A stretch of 64,000 bases of DNA from Christiangramia aestuarii (GTDB taxonomy: Bacteria > Bacteroidota > Bacteroidia > Flavobacteriales > Flavobacteriaceae), in the NCBI RefSeq assembly GCF_009735585.1, contig NZ_VJVW01000004.1:1-64000 (forward strand), written 5' to 3'. The notes below the pieces were generated by a model that made no database searches, was not told the DNA's origin, and saw only the letters and a list, made by a program, of their open reading frames with translations. Numbering within the stretch: position 1 is the stretch's first letter; every line of letters begins with the position of its first letter. This document shows positions 8,052-17,149 of this stretch, piece after piece. A program made the position numbers and the translations under genes.

Positions 8052-10484
8052 ATGAAAAAACTGATCTTCGTGGCCTTAGCCATATTCTTTTTTGCCTGTT
8101 CCGGAAACAAAGAGACCAAATTCAGTTTAATTGATCATATCCCCGCTTCTACCGAAGTCTTCCTATTTTCAGAGGATCTGTCCAGCTCCCTTTCTGAATT
8201 ACAGAAAAACGATTTCCTATCAAAAAGCAACTTCAGCTTTAAGCAAAAACTAAATAAACAACTGGCATTTTTTAAGCATCTAGAACTGAAGCAGCCTGCC
8301 GGTATCAGTTTTTCCAACCTGGATAGTGAAACCTTCACTTATATATTGATCACCAAAAAAGATTCTTCGCTCCTTCAACTGGATTCCTTAAAAAATAAGA
8401 GCGTAGAGACTATTAAAGAAAACGGTATCAGCTTTCGGAAAATAGGGATAGATGACCAAAAATTCTTTTTTCGTGAAAAAGGGTCTTCAGCCTTTATAAG
8501 CAATTCCAAACAAAGCATACTTGATATAGATGACCAGGAGAAACTATTGGAAGATGAAAATTTCAAAAAAGCATTCAATGCTTCAGATGCAAGTAAATTA
8601 TCTGTGATCCTAAGGCACGGCACCACGCAAGGACTTAACGAGATTTTTAAAAAGTTACATTTTACCGGGTTTAAAAATTTTGCCAGCTGGAGTTCTTTGG
8701 ACCTTGATATCACCAAATCTTTCATAAAGATCAATGGGCTTAGTATTTCAGAAAATACCGATCAAATTGCCAGCCCCTTTTCCGGGACACAAGCCCGCAA
8801 TATAGAAAGTGCGAAGGTTTGTCCCGAAGATTTCTTAAGCATGTCGGCAATAGGTTTTTCCTCTTTTCGGCAGATTCAAGACAATATAAGTAAGGCCCGA
8901 AAGGATAGCACCAGGGTGGAATACCCTAAGATCCTTGATCATACCCGGGAAATTTCCCTTATCCAACTAAAAGAAGGGACTACGCTGGTGTTAAATGCCA
9001 TAGAGATTGAAGCCGCCAGGGAAAAACTGGCGGGTATGGGAAGTGTCTCGGAAAACTTTCGTGGATATGATATTATTGAACTAGAGCAGAAAATTGATTT
9101 CCAGCCTGCGCTGAATTCCCTGATGCATACCGGTGAGTTCACATTTTATACGGTCATAGAACATTTCGTGATCTTCTCACAGGATGCCGAGACTTTAAAA
9201 AAACATATTTCAGATTTCCTGAATTCTGATATTATCGCGGAGAAGTCTTATTATTCTGAAGTTATGGCTTCGCTATCTTCAGAATCATCCATGATTTTTA
9301 TAACCAGGCTACCCGAATTCATCGACTCCCAGGATAAACACAATAAGACCAGTCTGAAATTTGAAAAGAACAGCCTCGCAGCCCTGCAGTTCATCAATGA
9401 AGATGGCTATTCCCATATTCATGGGGTGTTTTCAAACTCCAAAGAAGCCGCCATGGCCAGTAACGGAGCGGAGCAGGCAGCTTCTTTTAAACTGGATCAT
9501 CCTCTGATTACAGATCCGTTATTCTTCAGAAATCACCGTACAGACCAGATGGATATTGCTGTTCAGGATGAGAACAACCAGCTTTACCTGCTTTCTAACA
9601 AGGGGAATATTTTCTGGAAAGAAAAGCTGGACAGCAAGATCACCAGCCCTGTTTACCAGGTAGACCTGTTCAAGAACGGAAATCTTCAGCTCGCATTTTC
9701 TACGGGTTATAATATGGAGGTACTTGACAGGAACGGGAACAAAGTAAAAGGTTATCCCATTAAATTCAATAGCCCACTTACCCAGCCTCTTTCAGTTTTC
9801 GATTACGATAATAACAGGAACTATCGTTTTGTGCTCACCCAGGATAAAAAGGTTTATATGGTAGGACCAAAAGGCAAGGCAATCAAGGGATTCGATTTCA
9901 ATGCTGCATCGTCTGAAATTGTCAAGGCACCGAAACATATCAGGTTGGGCAATAAGGATTATATACTGATCGCAGAAAAATCTGGCAAGCTGAACATCCT
10001 GAGCCGACAGGGAAATATCAGAGTTCCCTTAAGCCAGACCTTTGATTTTTCAGAGAATGAGTGGTACGGACATGACAATAAATTCATTTCTACAGCGCCA
10101 ACTACCGATCTAATTGAAATATCCCAACAGGGTAAGGTTTCGAAAAAAGATCTGGAACTTGCAGAAAACAACCGAATTGTAGCCAATGACCGGCACCTGG
10201 TCTACCTGAATGAAAACCTGCTGAATATTGACGGCAAAAGCATCAATCTTGATTTTGGATTATATACAGATCCCCAATTGTTCCAATTTAGAAAAAGGAC
10301 ACTAATAGCCCTTACCGATACCCAGACCCAAAAGGTTTATGTTTTCAATGATAAGGCAGAGCTGCTGGATGGATTCCCGGTTTACGGAACTTCTAAAGTA
10401 GATATCGCCAATGCCGACCTGGACTCCAGGCTGGAGATGCTGGTGAAGGGAGAGGAAAATGAGATCCTCCTATATAAGCTTTAG
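8052..10484 (+). CDS. Large lipoprotein of unknown function with C-terminal repeat region
   Basis: I do not recognise a named family for this 810-residue protein. It begins with a lipoprotein signal peptide ending FFFACS (cysteine at about residue 16). Residues 20-480 look like a mixed alpha/beta region with repeated self-similar sections. Residues about 490-810 hold repeats such as QDENNQLYLLSNKGNIFWKE, NMEVLDRNGNKVKGYPI and KVYMVGPKGKAIKGF, the pattern of a PQQ-like or WD-like beta propeller. It is therefore likely an envelope protein facing the periplasm. It sits between rnhB (34 bp upstream) and convergent lipB, whose stop codon lies 3 bp away. Confidence 0.6.
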   Translation: MKKLIFVALAIFFFACSGNKETKFSLIDHIPASTEVFLFSEDLSSSLSELQKNDFLSKSNFSFKQKLNKQLAFFKHLELKQPAGISFSNLDSETFTYILITKKDSSLLQLDSLKNKSVETIKENGISFRKIGIDDQKFFFREKGSSAFISNSKQSILDIDDQEKLLEDENFKKAFNASDASKLSVILRHGTTQGLNEIFKKLHFTGFKNFASWSSLDLDITKSFIKINGLSISENTDQIASPFSGTQARNIESAKVCPEDFLSMSAIGFSSFRQIQDNISKARKDSTRVEYPKILDHTREISLIQLKEGTTLVLNAIEIEAAREKLAGMGSVSENFRGYDIIELEQKIDFQPALNSLMHTGEFTFYTVIEHFVIFSQDAETLKKHISDFLNSDIIAEKSYYSEVMASLSSESSMIFITRLPEFIDSQDKHNKTSLKFEKNSLAALQFINEDGYSHIHGVFSNSKEAAMASNGAEQAASFKLDHPLITDPLFFRNHRTDQMDIAVQDENNQLYLLSNKGNIFWKEKLDSKITSPVYQVDLFKNGNLQLAFSTGYNMEVLDRNGNKVKGYPIKFNSPLTQPLSVFDYDNNRNYRFVLTQDKKVYMVGPKGKAIKGFDFNAASSEIVKAPKHIRLGNKDYILIAEKSGKLNILSRQGNIRVPLSQTFDFSENEWYGHDNKFISTAPTTDLIEISQQGKVSKKDLELAENNRIVANDRHLVYLNENLLNIDGKSINLDFGLYTDPQLFQFRKRTLIALTDTQTQKVYVFNDKAELLDGFPVYGTSKVDIANADLDSRLEMLVKGEENEILLYKL

Positions 10485-10487
10485 TAA

Positions 10488-11195
10488 TTACTTACTCAGT
10501 TTCATTTCGGCTTCAAAAAGCTCGGCGAAATGCTTTAAAAGCTTTTCCTCCACTTCTTCTATGCTGATTTCCTTTCTGCCAAGTTCCACATTAAGGGAAG
10601 TAACCGCTTTTCCCTTGATTCCGCAGGGAATGATGTTATCGAAATAACCAAGGTCTGCATTTACGTTCAGGGCGAAACCATGCATGGTCACCCAGCGACT
10701 GGCCCTAACACCCATCGCACATATCTTCCTGGCAAAAGGAGTACCCACATCAAGCCAAACTCCGGTTTCTCCGGGGCTTCTTTCGGCTTTCAGGCCATAT
10801 TCGGCCAGAGTAAGAATCACCATTTCTTCCAGCAGTCGCAGGTATTTATGTATATCTGTAAAGAAGTTATCCAGGTCTAGAATGGGATAGCCTACGATCT
10901 GTCCTGGCCCGTGATAGGTAATATCGCCTCCCCTGTTAATCTTATAAAAAGTGGCATTCTTTGCCTTAAGCTCCTCATCTGAGATCAATAGATTCTCTTT
11001 ATCACCGCTTTTCCCCAGGGTGTAAACATGCGGATGCTCAACAAACAAAAGGTAATTATGGGTAGGAATATCGCTTTCTTCTCTCCGGTTCTTGATCTTA
11101 AGATCCAGCGTTCCCTTAAAAAGTTCTTCCTGGTAATCCCAGGTTTCCTTATAATCTTTAACTCCTAAATATCTAACTTCTACTTCTTTATTCAT
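10488..11195 (-). CDS. lipB: Octanoyltransferase LipB
   Basis: Moves octanoyl groups from acyl carrier protein to lipoyl domains, the first step of lipoic acid synthesis. The 235 residues contain the RGGDITYHGPGQ signature (88-99), the catalytic lysine K157 in FARKICAMG and the catalytic cysteine C191 in IIPCGIKGKAVTSLN. It lies immediately downstream of a Pmp3-like small gene (2 bp between stop and start), so the two probably share a transcript from the lysS-divergent promoter region. Its 3' end converges on the large lipoprotein gene. Confidence 0.96.
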   Translation of the reverse strand: MNKEVEVRYLGVKDYKETWDYQEELFKGTLDLKIKNRREESDIPTHNYLLFVEHPHVYTLGKSGDKENLLISDEELKAKNATFYKINRGGDITYHGPGQIVGYPILDLDNFFTDIHKYLRLLEEMVILTLAEYGLKAERSPGETGVWLDVGTPFARKICAMGVRASRWVTMHGFALNVNADLGYFDNIIPCGIKGKAVTSLNVELGRKEISIEEVEEKLLKHFAELFEAEMKLSK

Positions 11196-11197
11196 AA

Positions 11198-11356
11198 CTA
11201 GGATCTGGGGTTATTCAATATAATTAATGCGGCGATCACTCCGGGCACCCAACCCAAAAGGGTCAGGATCAATACGATCAAAATAGAACCGCAGCCTTTA
11301 TCGTATACTGCCAGCGGCGGAAATAATACCGAAAGGATCACTCTCCAAATACTCAC
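11198..11356 (-). CDS. Small Pmp3/YqaE (UPF0057) family membrane protein
   Basis: A 52-residue protein read from a GTG start (plus 11354-11356) to TAG. It has two hydrophobic segments: residues about 2-17 (WRVILSVLFPPLAVY) and 25-47 (LIVLILTLLGWVPGVIAALI). The LFPPLAVY and LGWVPGVIAAL stretches match the Pmp3/YqaE family of small stress-linked membrane proteins, where the PP pair and the WxPG motif are typical. The gene is short and has a non-ATG start, so it is easily missed. It ends 2 bp before lipB starts, and a TATCTTTG box lies about 110 bp upstream. Function in this organism is unknown; family members have been tied to membrane potential and salt stress. Confidence 0.8.
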   Translation of the reverse strand: MSIWRVILSVLFPPLAVYDKGCGSILIVLILTLLGWVPGVIAALIILNNPRS

Positions 11357-11464
11357 TGAAAACTAATTTTTATCTGTTTGGATTTACTCTTTTAAAAAGC
11401 CGGACGTCTGTTTCAACAGCCTGCGTTCACTTATAATTCCTAATGCAAAACGGCTTATTAGCTG

Positions 11465-11472
11465 CAAAGATA
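11465..11472 (-). promoter_or_regulatory. Possible -7 box for the Pmp3-like gene and lipB
   Basis: TATCTTTG on the minus strand fits TAnnTTTG. It lies about 110 bp upstream of the GTG start. No TTG is visible at the expected -33 distance, so confidence is low. Confidence 0.35.
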
Positions 11473-11499
11473 GAATTAATATTTCGGCTTTTAATTGCG

Positions 11500-11530
11500 T
11501 TGTGTGGGAGGTTGATTGTCACTATATTTG
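11500..11530 (+). promoter_or_regulatory. lysS promoter
   Basis: TTG (11500-11502), a 20-bp spacer and TATATTTG (11523-11530) match the Bacteroidetes promoter consensus. The box lies 34 bp upstream of the chosen lysS ATG. This is why the in-frame ATG at 11502, inside the promoter, is rejected as a start. Confidence 0.65.
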
Positions 11531-11564
11531 CAACCGCATTTTGTTGAATGCAAAATATAATTAT

Positions 11565-13256
11565 ATGCAGCAGTTATCAGAACAGGAACAGATTAGACGA
11601 GAAAAATTATCGGCCATAAGAAAGGCCGGTATAAATCCTTATCCGGCAGAACTTTTCCCGGTAGATCATACTACCGTGGGAATCAAGGAAAGTTTTGAGG
11701 ATGGAAAAAAAGTAGTGATCGCAGGAAGACTGATGTCACGAAGAATCCAGGGAAAGGCATCTTTTGCCGAACTTCAGGATTCTAAAGGTAAGATCCAGGT
11801 ATACTTTAACAGAGATGAGATCTGCCAGGGCGAGGATAAGTCTAAATACAATGATTTCTATAAGAAATGGCTGGATATAGGTGATTTTATCGGGATTGAA
11901 GGAGAGCTATTCAAAACCCAGGTGGGTGAAATGACCGTAATGGTTAAGGATTTCCATTTATTAAGTAAATCCATTCGCCCGCTTCCCCTACCAAAAACCG
12001 ATAAGGATGGGAATGTACATGACGGATTCAATGACCCCGAGCAAAGATATCGCCAGCGTTACGCCGATCTTGCGGTGAACCCGAAGGTTAAGGAGGTATT
12101 TGTAAAGCGTACCAAGCTTTTCAATGCCATGCGAAATTTCTTTAACGAGAAGGGATATTTTGAGGTGGAAACACCTATCCTTCAATCCATTCCCGGAGGT
12201 GCAGCGGCAAAACCTTTCGTTACCCACCATAATGCGCTGGATATTCCATTATACCTAAGGATCGCGAACGAACTTTATTTGAAGAGACTTATCGTTGGTG
12301 GTTTTGACGGGGTTTATGAGTTTTCCAAGAACTTCAGGAACGAAGGGATGGACAGGACACATAATCCGGAATTTACGGCCATGGAGATCTATGTTGCCTA
12401 TAAGGATTACAACTGGATGATGGATTTCACCGAGAAGCTTCTGGAACATTGCGCGATCGCAGTAAATGGAACTACCGAGGCTACCTTTGGAGAGCACAAG
12501 ATAAATTTCAAAGCTCCATATAAGCGTCTAAGCATGACCGATGCTATCAAGGAGTACACCGGTTTCGATATTACCGGAAAATCCTTGAAAGAACTTTACG
12601 ATGCCGCTAAAGGAATGGGCATCGAGGTAGATGATACTATGGGGAAAGGAAAGCTGATCGACGAGATCTTCGGCGAAAAATGTGAAGGCAACTTCATTCA
12701 GCCAACCTTTATTACAGATTATCCTAAGGAAATGAGTCCGCTTTGCAAAGAGCACCGCGATAATCCAGAACTAACCGAGCGTTTCGAGCTAATGGTCTGC
12801 GGAAAAGAGATCGCGAATGCCTATTCCGAGCTTAATGATCCAATCGACCAGAGGGAAAGATTTGAGGAGCAGCTGAAGCTTTCAGAAAAAGGAGATGATG
12901 AAGCTATGTTCATAGATAATGATTTCCTTAGATCCCTAGAATATGGAATGCCTCCTACTTCTGGACTTGGAATTGGAATGGACAGATTGATCATGTTTTT
13001 AACCAATAACCAGTCTATTCAGGAAGTATTATTCTTTCCGCAGATGAAGCCGGAGAAAAAAGCGGTAGAACTGAACGATGATGAAAAGAACGTTTTCAAA
13101 CTATTAAAAGACGATGAAGTTCATGAACTAAACGAAATCAAGGAACAATCTGGCCTTAGCAACAAAAAATGGGACAAGGCAGTAAAAAGCCTTAGGAAAC
13201 ATAAGATGATAGATGTGTTTAAGGAAGGTGAAGTGTTTAGCATTAGAGCCATCTAA
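11565..13256 (+). CDS. lysS: Lysyl-tRNA synthetase, class II, with C-terminal extension
   Basis: Charges tRNA-Lys. From the ATG at 11565 it has 563 residues. An OB-fold anticodon-binding domain (about 35-155) precedes the class II catalytic core with FRNEGMDRTHNPEFT (motif 2) and GLGIGMDRLIMFL (motif 3). After the usual end of LysRS near FFPQMKPEK there is an extra stretch of about 60 residues (LLKDDEVHELNEIKEQSGLSN and beyond) that reads like a small winged-helix domain. The E. coli enzyme is about 505 residues and lacks it. The in-frame upstream ATG would overlap the promoter, so the later ATG is chosen. Confidence 0.95.
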   Translation: MQQLSEQEQIRREKLSAIRKAGINPYPAELFPVDHTTVGIKESFEDGKKVVIAGRLMSRRIQGKASFAELQDSKGKIQVYFNRDEICQGEDKSKYNDFYKKWLDIGDFIGIEGELFKTQVGEMTVMVKDFHLLSKSIRPLPLPKTDKDGNVHDGFNDPEQRYRQRYADLAVNPKVKEVFVKRTKLFNAMRNFFNEKGYFEVETPILQSIPGGAAAKPFVTHHNALDIPLYLRIANELYLKRLIVGGFDGVYEFSKNFRNEGMDRTHNPEFTAMEIYVAYKDYNWMMDFTEKLLEHCAIAVNGTTEATFGEHKINFKAPYKRLSMTDAIKEYTGFDITGKSLKELYDAAKGMGIEVDDTMGKGKLIDEIFGEKCEGNFIQPTFITDYPKEMSPLCKEHRDNPELTERFELMVCGKEIANAYSELNDPIDQRERFEEQLKLSEKGDDEAMFIDNDFLRSLEYGMPPTSGLGIGMDRLIMFLTNNQSIQEVLFFPQMKPEKKAVELNDDEKNVFKLLKDDEVHELNEIKEQSGLSNKKWDKAVKSLRKHKMIDVFKEGEVFSIRAI

Positions 13257-13283
13257 ATATTATCTAGCAAAAATCATATCGCT

Positions 13284-13313
13284 AAGCCCTGCAAATGCTG
13301 TAGGGCTTTTTTT
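13284..13313 (+). terminator. Rho-independent terminator after lysS
   Basis: A 9-bp stem (13285-13293 with 13299-13307, one G-T pair) with a 5-base loop is followed by seven T. It lies 28 bp past the lysS stop codon. Confidence 0.8.
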
Positions 13314-13327
13314 ATTATATTAGTTGG

Positions 13328-13897
13328 ATGCAGCGAAGAATCCTCCCAAGACAGCCATCCCCAGCGGTTTCCTACCTTAACGTAGGAAGAATGCTGTACC
13401 TGGGACTTTCCCTCTTCTTTATTCAGTCTTATGTCTATTTCCAAATGCTTAAAAAAGCCATAGCAGAAGAGGATTCGGTAATGGTAATAGTCTGGCTGGT
13501 GAGCTTTATCTTTTCTTTTATCCATATTTTTTTGGTGCTTATGGATGGATGGTCGAGATTTCAGAATTATAAACGCATCAAGGACCAGTTCTACGTGCAT
13601 GGGTTTGATGTACGCCTGGCGGCAAATTTCGAAGGATCAAAATGCCAGCGACAGGCGGCTCTCGTAGCAGCTACCGAACTGGGAATGGATAAAGACTTAA
13701 AGAAGTTCTTCAGGAAACGCGGAGTTAGATATTATCATTTTATCCCGTATTTCATGATCCGCGATCCTTTCTTTCCCTTTAAAAGATATTTCTGGTCACG
13801 AACCTTCCTGGAGAAAGCTTACACTCCTAAATTCGATTATCGCCAGATTTCAGCAGAGCAGGAATTATTACGCCAGGGTTTAACAAATAAGATTTAA
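13328..13897 (+). CDS. Hypothetical membrane protein
   Basis: A protein of 189 residues that I cannot assign. Two hydrophobic helices (about residues 21-41 and 52-74) lie near the N-terminus. The C-terminal half is soluble and basic, with RVRYYHF-like and FPFKRYFWSRTFLEK stretches rich in aromatics. It has no signal peptide. It is flanked by terminators on both sides, so it is probably a single-gene unit. The open frame starts only 14 bp after the lysS terminator. Confidence 0.65.
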   Translation: MQRRILPRQPSPAVSYLNVGRMLYLGLSLFFIQSYVYFQMLKKAIAEEDSVMVIVWLVSFIFSFIHIFLVLMDGWSRFQNYKRIKDQFYVHGFDVRLAANFEGSKCQRQAALVAATELGMDKDLKKFFRKRGVRYYHFIPYFMIRDPFFPFKRYFWSRTFLEKAYTPKFDYRQISAEQELLRQGLTNKI

Positions 13898-13924
13898 ACC
13901 ATTTAAAGTTTTTTTAGTCCAAGA

Positions 13925-13946
13925 ACTGCCGAGTGGCGGTTTTTTA
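13925..13946 (+). terminator. Short rho-independent terminator
   Basis: A 6-bp stem (13925-13930 with 13935-13940, one G-T pair) with a GAGT loop is followed by a T run. It lies 27 bp after the hypothetical membrane protein gene. Confidence 0.6.
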
Positions 13947-14005
13947 CTTTTCATTAAATGAAAATCCCGCCTTTATTCAAATCTATAATAACTAAAAGAT
14001 AAATT

Positions 14006-16498
14006 ATGATCAAGAACCAGAGCCTGAAGCTTTTGCTTTTAGCCCTCTCTTTATCGATGTCCAGCTGCGCTGTTTTTCAGAAACAGGAAGAAGCCCCTGC
14101 AACTGCCGATAAGGAATCCAAAAAAGAAAAAAATGGAATTAAGCCTTACGACAAGGTGATCACCAAGGACGCTAAGAGTGACAAAGGTCTCTTTACTGTC
14201 CATAAGGTCGAAGACAAATATTTTTACGAAATCCCAGATAGTCTCTTCAACAGGGAAATGCTTACCGTAACCAGGATCGCTAAAACAGCCAGTGGAATAG
14301 GATTTGGAGGTGGAAAACAGAACACCCAGGTACATCGCTGGCAGAAAAAGGATGATAAGGTTTTGCTTAGAGTAGTTTCTTACGAGATCTATGCAGCAGA
14401 CTCCCTACCTGTGCACGAGGCAGTGGTAAATTCTAATTTTGAGCCTATCATCCAGTCTTTCGACGTAAAAACAACAGGAAAGGACTCTATTAATAAGACA
14501 ACGGTGATCGAGGTGACCGATCTTTACACGAAAGATGTACAACCTTTGGGTCTTCCAGATCGCACCCGTAAAGAATATAAGGTATCAAGACTTGATGAAA
14601 GCAGGTCTTATATAGATACTATAAGAAGTTATCCAGAGAACATAGAAATTCGCCACGTAAAGACTTACAATGCAGGTGAACCGCCTTCTAACGAAAGCAT
14701 GGGTTCTATTTCGATGGAATTCAGCAATTCCATGATCCTGCTTCCAAAGGAGCCTATGGAAAGAAGATATTACGACGAACGTGTAGGCTGGTTCACTACA
14801 GAACAAACAGATTATGGTCTGGATGCTCAAAAAAGCAAGACCGTGGAATTTCTTGACCGTTGGAGACTCGAGGTGAAAGAAGAGGATATGGAAAAGTTCA
14901 AGAATGGGGAACTTGTAGAACCAAAGGAACCTATAGTCTACTATATAGATCGTGCCACCCCGGAAAAATGGAGACCATTTATCAAAGAGGGAATTGAAGA
15001 CTGGCAGGTAGCTTTTGAAGCTGCCGGATTCAAAAACGCGATCATCGCCAAGGACGCTCCCACCATGGAAGAAGATCCAGACTGGAGCCCGGAAGACGTT
15101 AGATATTCTGTTGTAAGATATCTTGCTTCACCAATTCCAAATGCGAATGGGCCTCATGTAAGCGACCCACGTTCCGGAGAGATCCTGGAATCTGATATCA
15201 ATTGGTATCATAACGTAATGACCCTTTTAAGAAACTGGTTCTTTGTACAGACTGCTGCTATTAACCCCGAGGCACAGGATGTAGAGTTCAAGGACGAAGT
15301 GATGGGTAGACTTATAAGATTCGTTTCTTCACACGAGGTTGGGCATACGCTGGGATTACCGCATAACATGGGATCCAGTGTGGCTTATGCTGTAGAGGAC
15401 CTGAGAGATCCTGAATTCACCAAAAAATATGGTACCGCACCTTCGATCATGGATTACGCCCGTTTCAACTATGTGGCCCAGCCAGAGGATGGTGACGTGG
15501 CCCTAATGCCGAACATTGGTCCTTATGACAAGTATGCTATTGAGTGGGGATACCGACCAATCCCTGGAAAAGAAGGAAAAGAGGAAAAAGAGATCCTTGA
15601 CGAATGGATCCTGGAACATGCCGGCGACCCAATGTACCGTTTTGGAGCACAGCAAGGCGGCGGTGTGATAGATCCAAGCTCACAAACCGAAGATCTTGGA
15701 GACGATGCGATGCTTGCCAGTGAATATGGTATAGAAAACCTGAAAAGGATAGTTCCTAAACTTATCGAATGGACTGCTGAAGATGGAAAGGACTATGATG
15801 ATCTTGATGATCTTTACGGCCAGGTTCTGTCTCAGTACAACAGGTACATGGGACATGTGGCTGCAAACATTGGGGGAGTTTACGAGAATTACAAAACCTA
15901 CGATCAGGAAGGTGCTGTTTATACTCATGTAGATAAAGAGACTCAGGAAAGGGCAATGGACTTTCTTCAGGAGCAGCTTTTCGAAACGCCCGAATGGATG
16001 ATCAACCAGGAGATCTTCAATAAGATCGAATTCGACGGAAACATCGAAAGAATCAGAAAGATGCAGCAAAGAGCCCTGAATAACATTCTTGATTTCGGAA
16101 GAATGGCCAGGCTTATGGAGAACGAGGAGATCAACGGAAAAGAGGCCTACACCCTTCTGGATATGATGACAGAGCTGAGAAAAGGAATCTGGAGCGAAGT
16201 TTATTCAGGACAGAGAATAGATCGTTACCGAAGAAACCTTCAGCGTGCTTACATTGAAAGAATGGAACATCTGATGAACGAGGAACAGGATGAGATCCCG
16301 GCAAGGTGGAGAGACTGGATCACCCGAAGCAATATTGATGTTTCCCAAAGTGATATCAGGCCTTTGGTAAGAGGTGAACTTAGCACACTGGAAAGACAGA
16401 TCAAAAATTCACTTTACAGATCTGGAGATACGCTTACTCGATACCATTTACAGGATATCTTAAAGAGAATAGACCTTATCCTGAACCCTATAGAATAG
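14006..16498 (+). CDS. Secreted zinc-dependent metalloprotease lipoprotein (DUF5117/DUF4953 type)
   Basis: A predicted envelope protease of 830 residues. The lipoprotein signal ends LSMSSC (cysteine at about residue 21). A DUF5118/DUF5117-type N-terminal half is followed by a metzincin-like site, HEVGHTLGLPH, with zinc ligands H443, H447 and H453 and E444 as catalytic base. A SIMDY Met-turn follows about 40 residues later. The C-terminal part is helical. These proteins are common in Bacteroidetes but their substrates are unknown. The gene is flanked by terminators and seems to stand alone. Confidence 0.88.
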   Translation: MIKNQSLKLLLLALSLSMSSCAVFQKQEEAPATADKESKKEKNGIKPYDKVITKDAKSDKGLFTVHKVEDKYFYEIPDSLFNREMLTVTRIAKTASGIGFGGGKQNTQVHRWQKKDDKVLLRVVSYEIYAADSLPVHEAVVNSNFEPIIQSFDVKTTGKDSINKTTVIEVTDLYTKDVQPLGLPDRTRKEYKVSRLDESRSYIDTIRSYPENIEIRHVKTYNAGEPPSNESMGSISMEFSNSMILLPKEPMERRYYDERVGWFTTEQTDYGLDAQKSKTVEFLDRWRLEVKEEDMEKFKNGELVEPKEPIVYYIDRATPEKWRPFIKEGIEDWQVAFEAAGFKNAIIAKDAPTMEEDPDWSPEDVRYSVVRYLASPIPNANGPHVSDPRSGEILESDINWYHNVMTLLRNWFFVQTAAINPEAQDVEFKDEVMGRLIRFVSSHEVGHTLGLPHNMGSSVAYAVEDLRDPEFTKKYGTAPSIMDYARFNYVAQPEDGDVALMPNIGPYDKYAIEWGYRPIPGKEGKEEKEILDEWILEHAGDPMYRFGAQQGGGVIDPSSQTEDLGDDAMLASEYGIENLKRIVPKLIEWTAEDGKDYDDLDDLYGQVLSQYNRYMGHVAANIGGVYENYKTYDQEGAVYTHVDKETQERAMDFLQEQLFETPEWMINQEIFNKIEFDGNIERIRKMQQRALNNILDFGRMARLMENEEINGKEAYTLLDMMTELRKGIWSEVYSGQRIDRYRRNLQRAYIERMEHLMNEEQDEIPARWRDWITRSNIDVSQSDIRPLVRGELSTLERQIKNSLYRSGDTLTRYHLQDILKRIDLILNPIE

Positions 16499-16519
16499 GA
16501 AAAAATTAATTCAGATAGC

Positions 16520-16553
16520 AAAAAGCCAGCCTTGTTAAAAGGCTGGCTTTTTT
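16520..16553 (+). terminator. Rho-independent terminator after the metalloprotease
   Basis: An 11-bp perfect stem (16521-16531 with 16541-16551) with a 9-base loop ends in a T run, 22 bp past the stop codon. Confidence 0.85.
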
Positions 16554-16625
16554 CTGTTAAAGCATATTCATTTAAGGCCTTCATGTTTTAACTTTAAGTA
16601 AGTATAAACCAATAATTTCCGAGTC

Positions 16626-17048
16626 ATGAGATACATAAGCTTATTATTAATCGCGTTATGTCTTTCCTCCATGGCGATAGCCCAGGAGAAAGAAAAAATG
16701 AATAAGTCCCATCAGCATGATATGATGGAACAACAAATAGATCATGAAGCCCGTGCTATGGTCTATGCAGATAAGATGTCCACGAGGCTTGGACTTAACA
16801 TCGAGCAAAAGGAAAAGGTCCAGCAAGCCGAAATGAAGCGACTGGAAGATGAACAGGACCTGATGGCCGAAATGATGCACGAAACCGGTTCTAAAATGAA
16901 AGAGCAACATAAAAAGGTCGAACAGAATTTCAGGGAAGACATGAAAGAGATCCTTACCGATGCCCAGTATGCAAAGTGGAAACCTATGTACGAAAGAGAA
17001 ATGAAGATGCATAACAGGACCGCTTATAAAAAAGGAAGTAAAAAATAA
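16626..17048 (+). CDS. Small secreted Spy/CpxP-like protein, histidine- and methionine-rich
   Basis: A 140-residue protein with a signal peptide ending SSMAIAQ (about residue 20). The mature part is helical, highly charged and rich in Met and His (for example HQHDMMEQQ and EMMHETGSKMKEQHKK), ending with a basic tail. The pattern of LGLNIEQKEKVQQAEM and later EILTDAQYAKW resembles the LTxxQ helices of the Spy/CpxP periplasmic chaperone group. Its next neighbour is a shorter relative. The Met/His content and the adjacent metal island suggest a link to metal stress, but that is inference. Confidence 0.6.
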   Translation: MRYISLLLIALCLSSMAIAQEKEKMNKSHQHDMMEQQIDHEARAMVYADKMSTRLGLNIEQKEKVQQAEMKRLEDEQDLMAEMMHETGSKMKEQHKKVEQNFREDMKEILTDAQYAKWKPMYEREMKMHNRTAYKKGSKK

Positions 17049-17067
17049 ATCGGGATCAGGTCAATAT

Positions 17068-17097
17068 AAACAGGGCGAAAGCCCTGTTTGTTTTTTA
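17068..17097 (+). terminator. Rho-independent terminator
   Basis: A 9-bp perfect stem (17068-17076 with 17081-17089) with a GAAA loop is followed by GTTTTTT. It separates the two Spy-like genes, so they are independent or only partly coupled units. Confidence 0.8.
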
Positions 17098-17149
17098 TCT
17101 TATTGTCAGTTTTAAAGTTTAAATTAAACCTACTTTTAAAAACCAGCTC

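Noticed and set aside
11502-11564. Longer N-terminus for LysRS from an in-frame ATG
   Set aside because: The extra codons cover the TATATTTG promoter box and do not look like LysRS sequence.
13274-13600. 108-codon frame on the minus strand
   Set aside because: It covers the lysS terminator and overlaps the start of a better-supported membrane protein gene; composition is that of a shadow frame.
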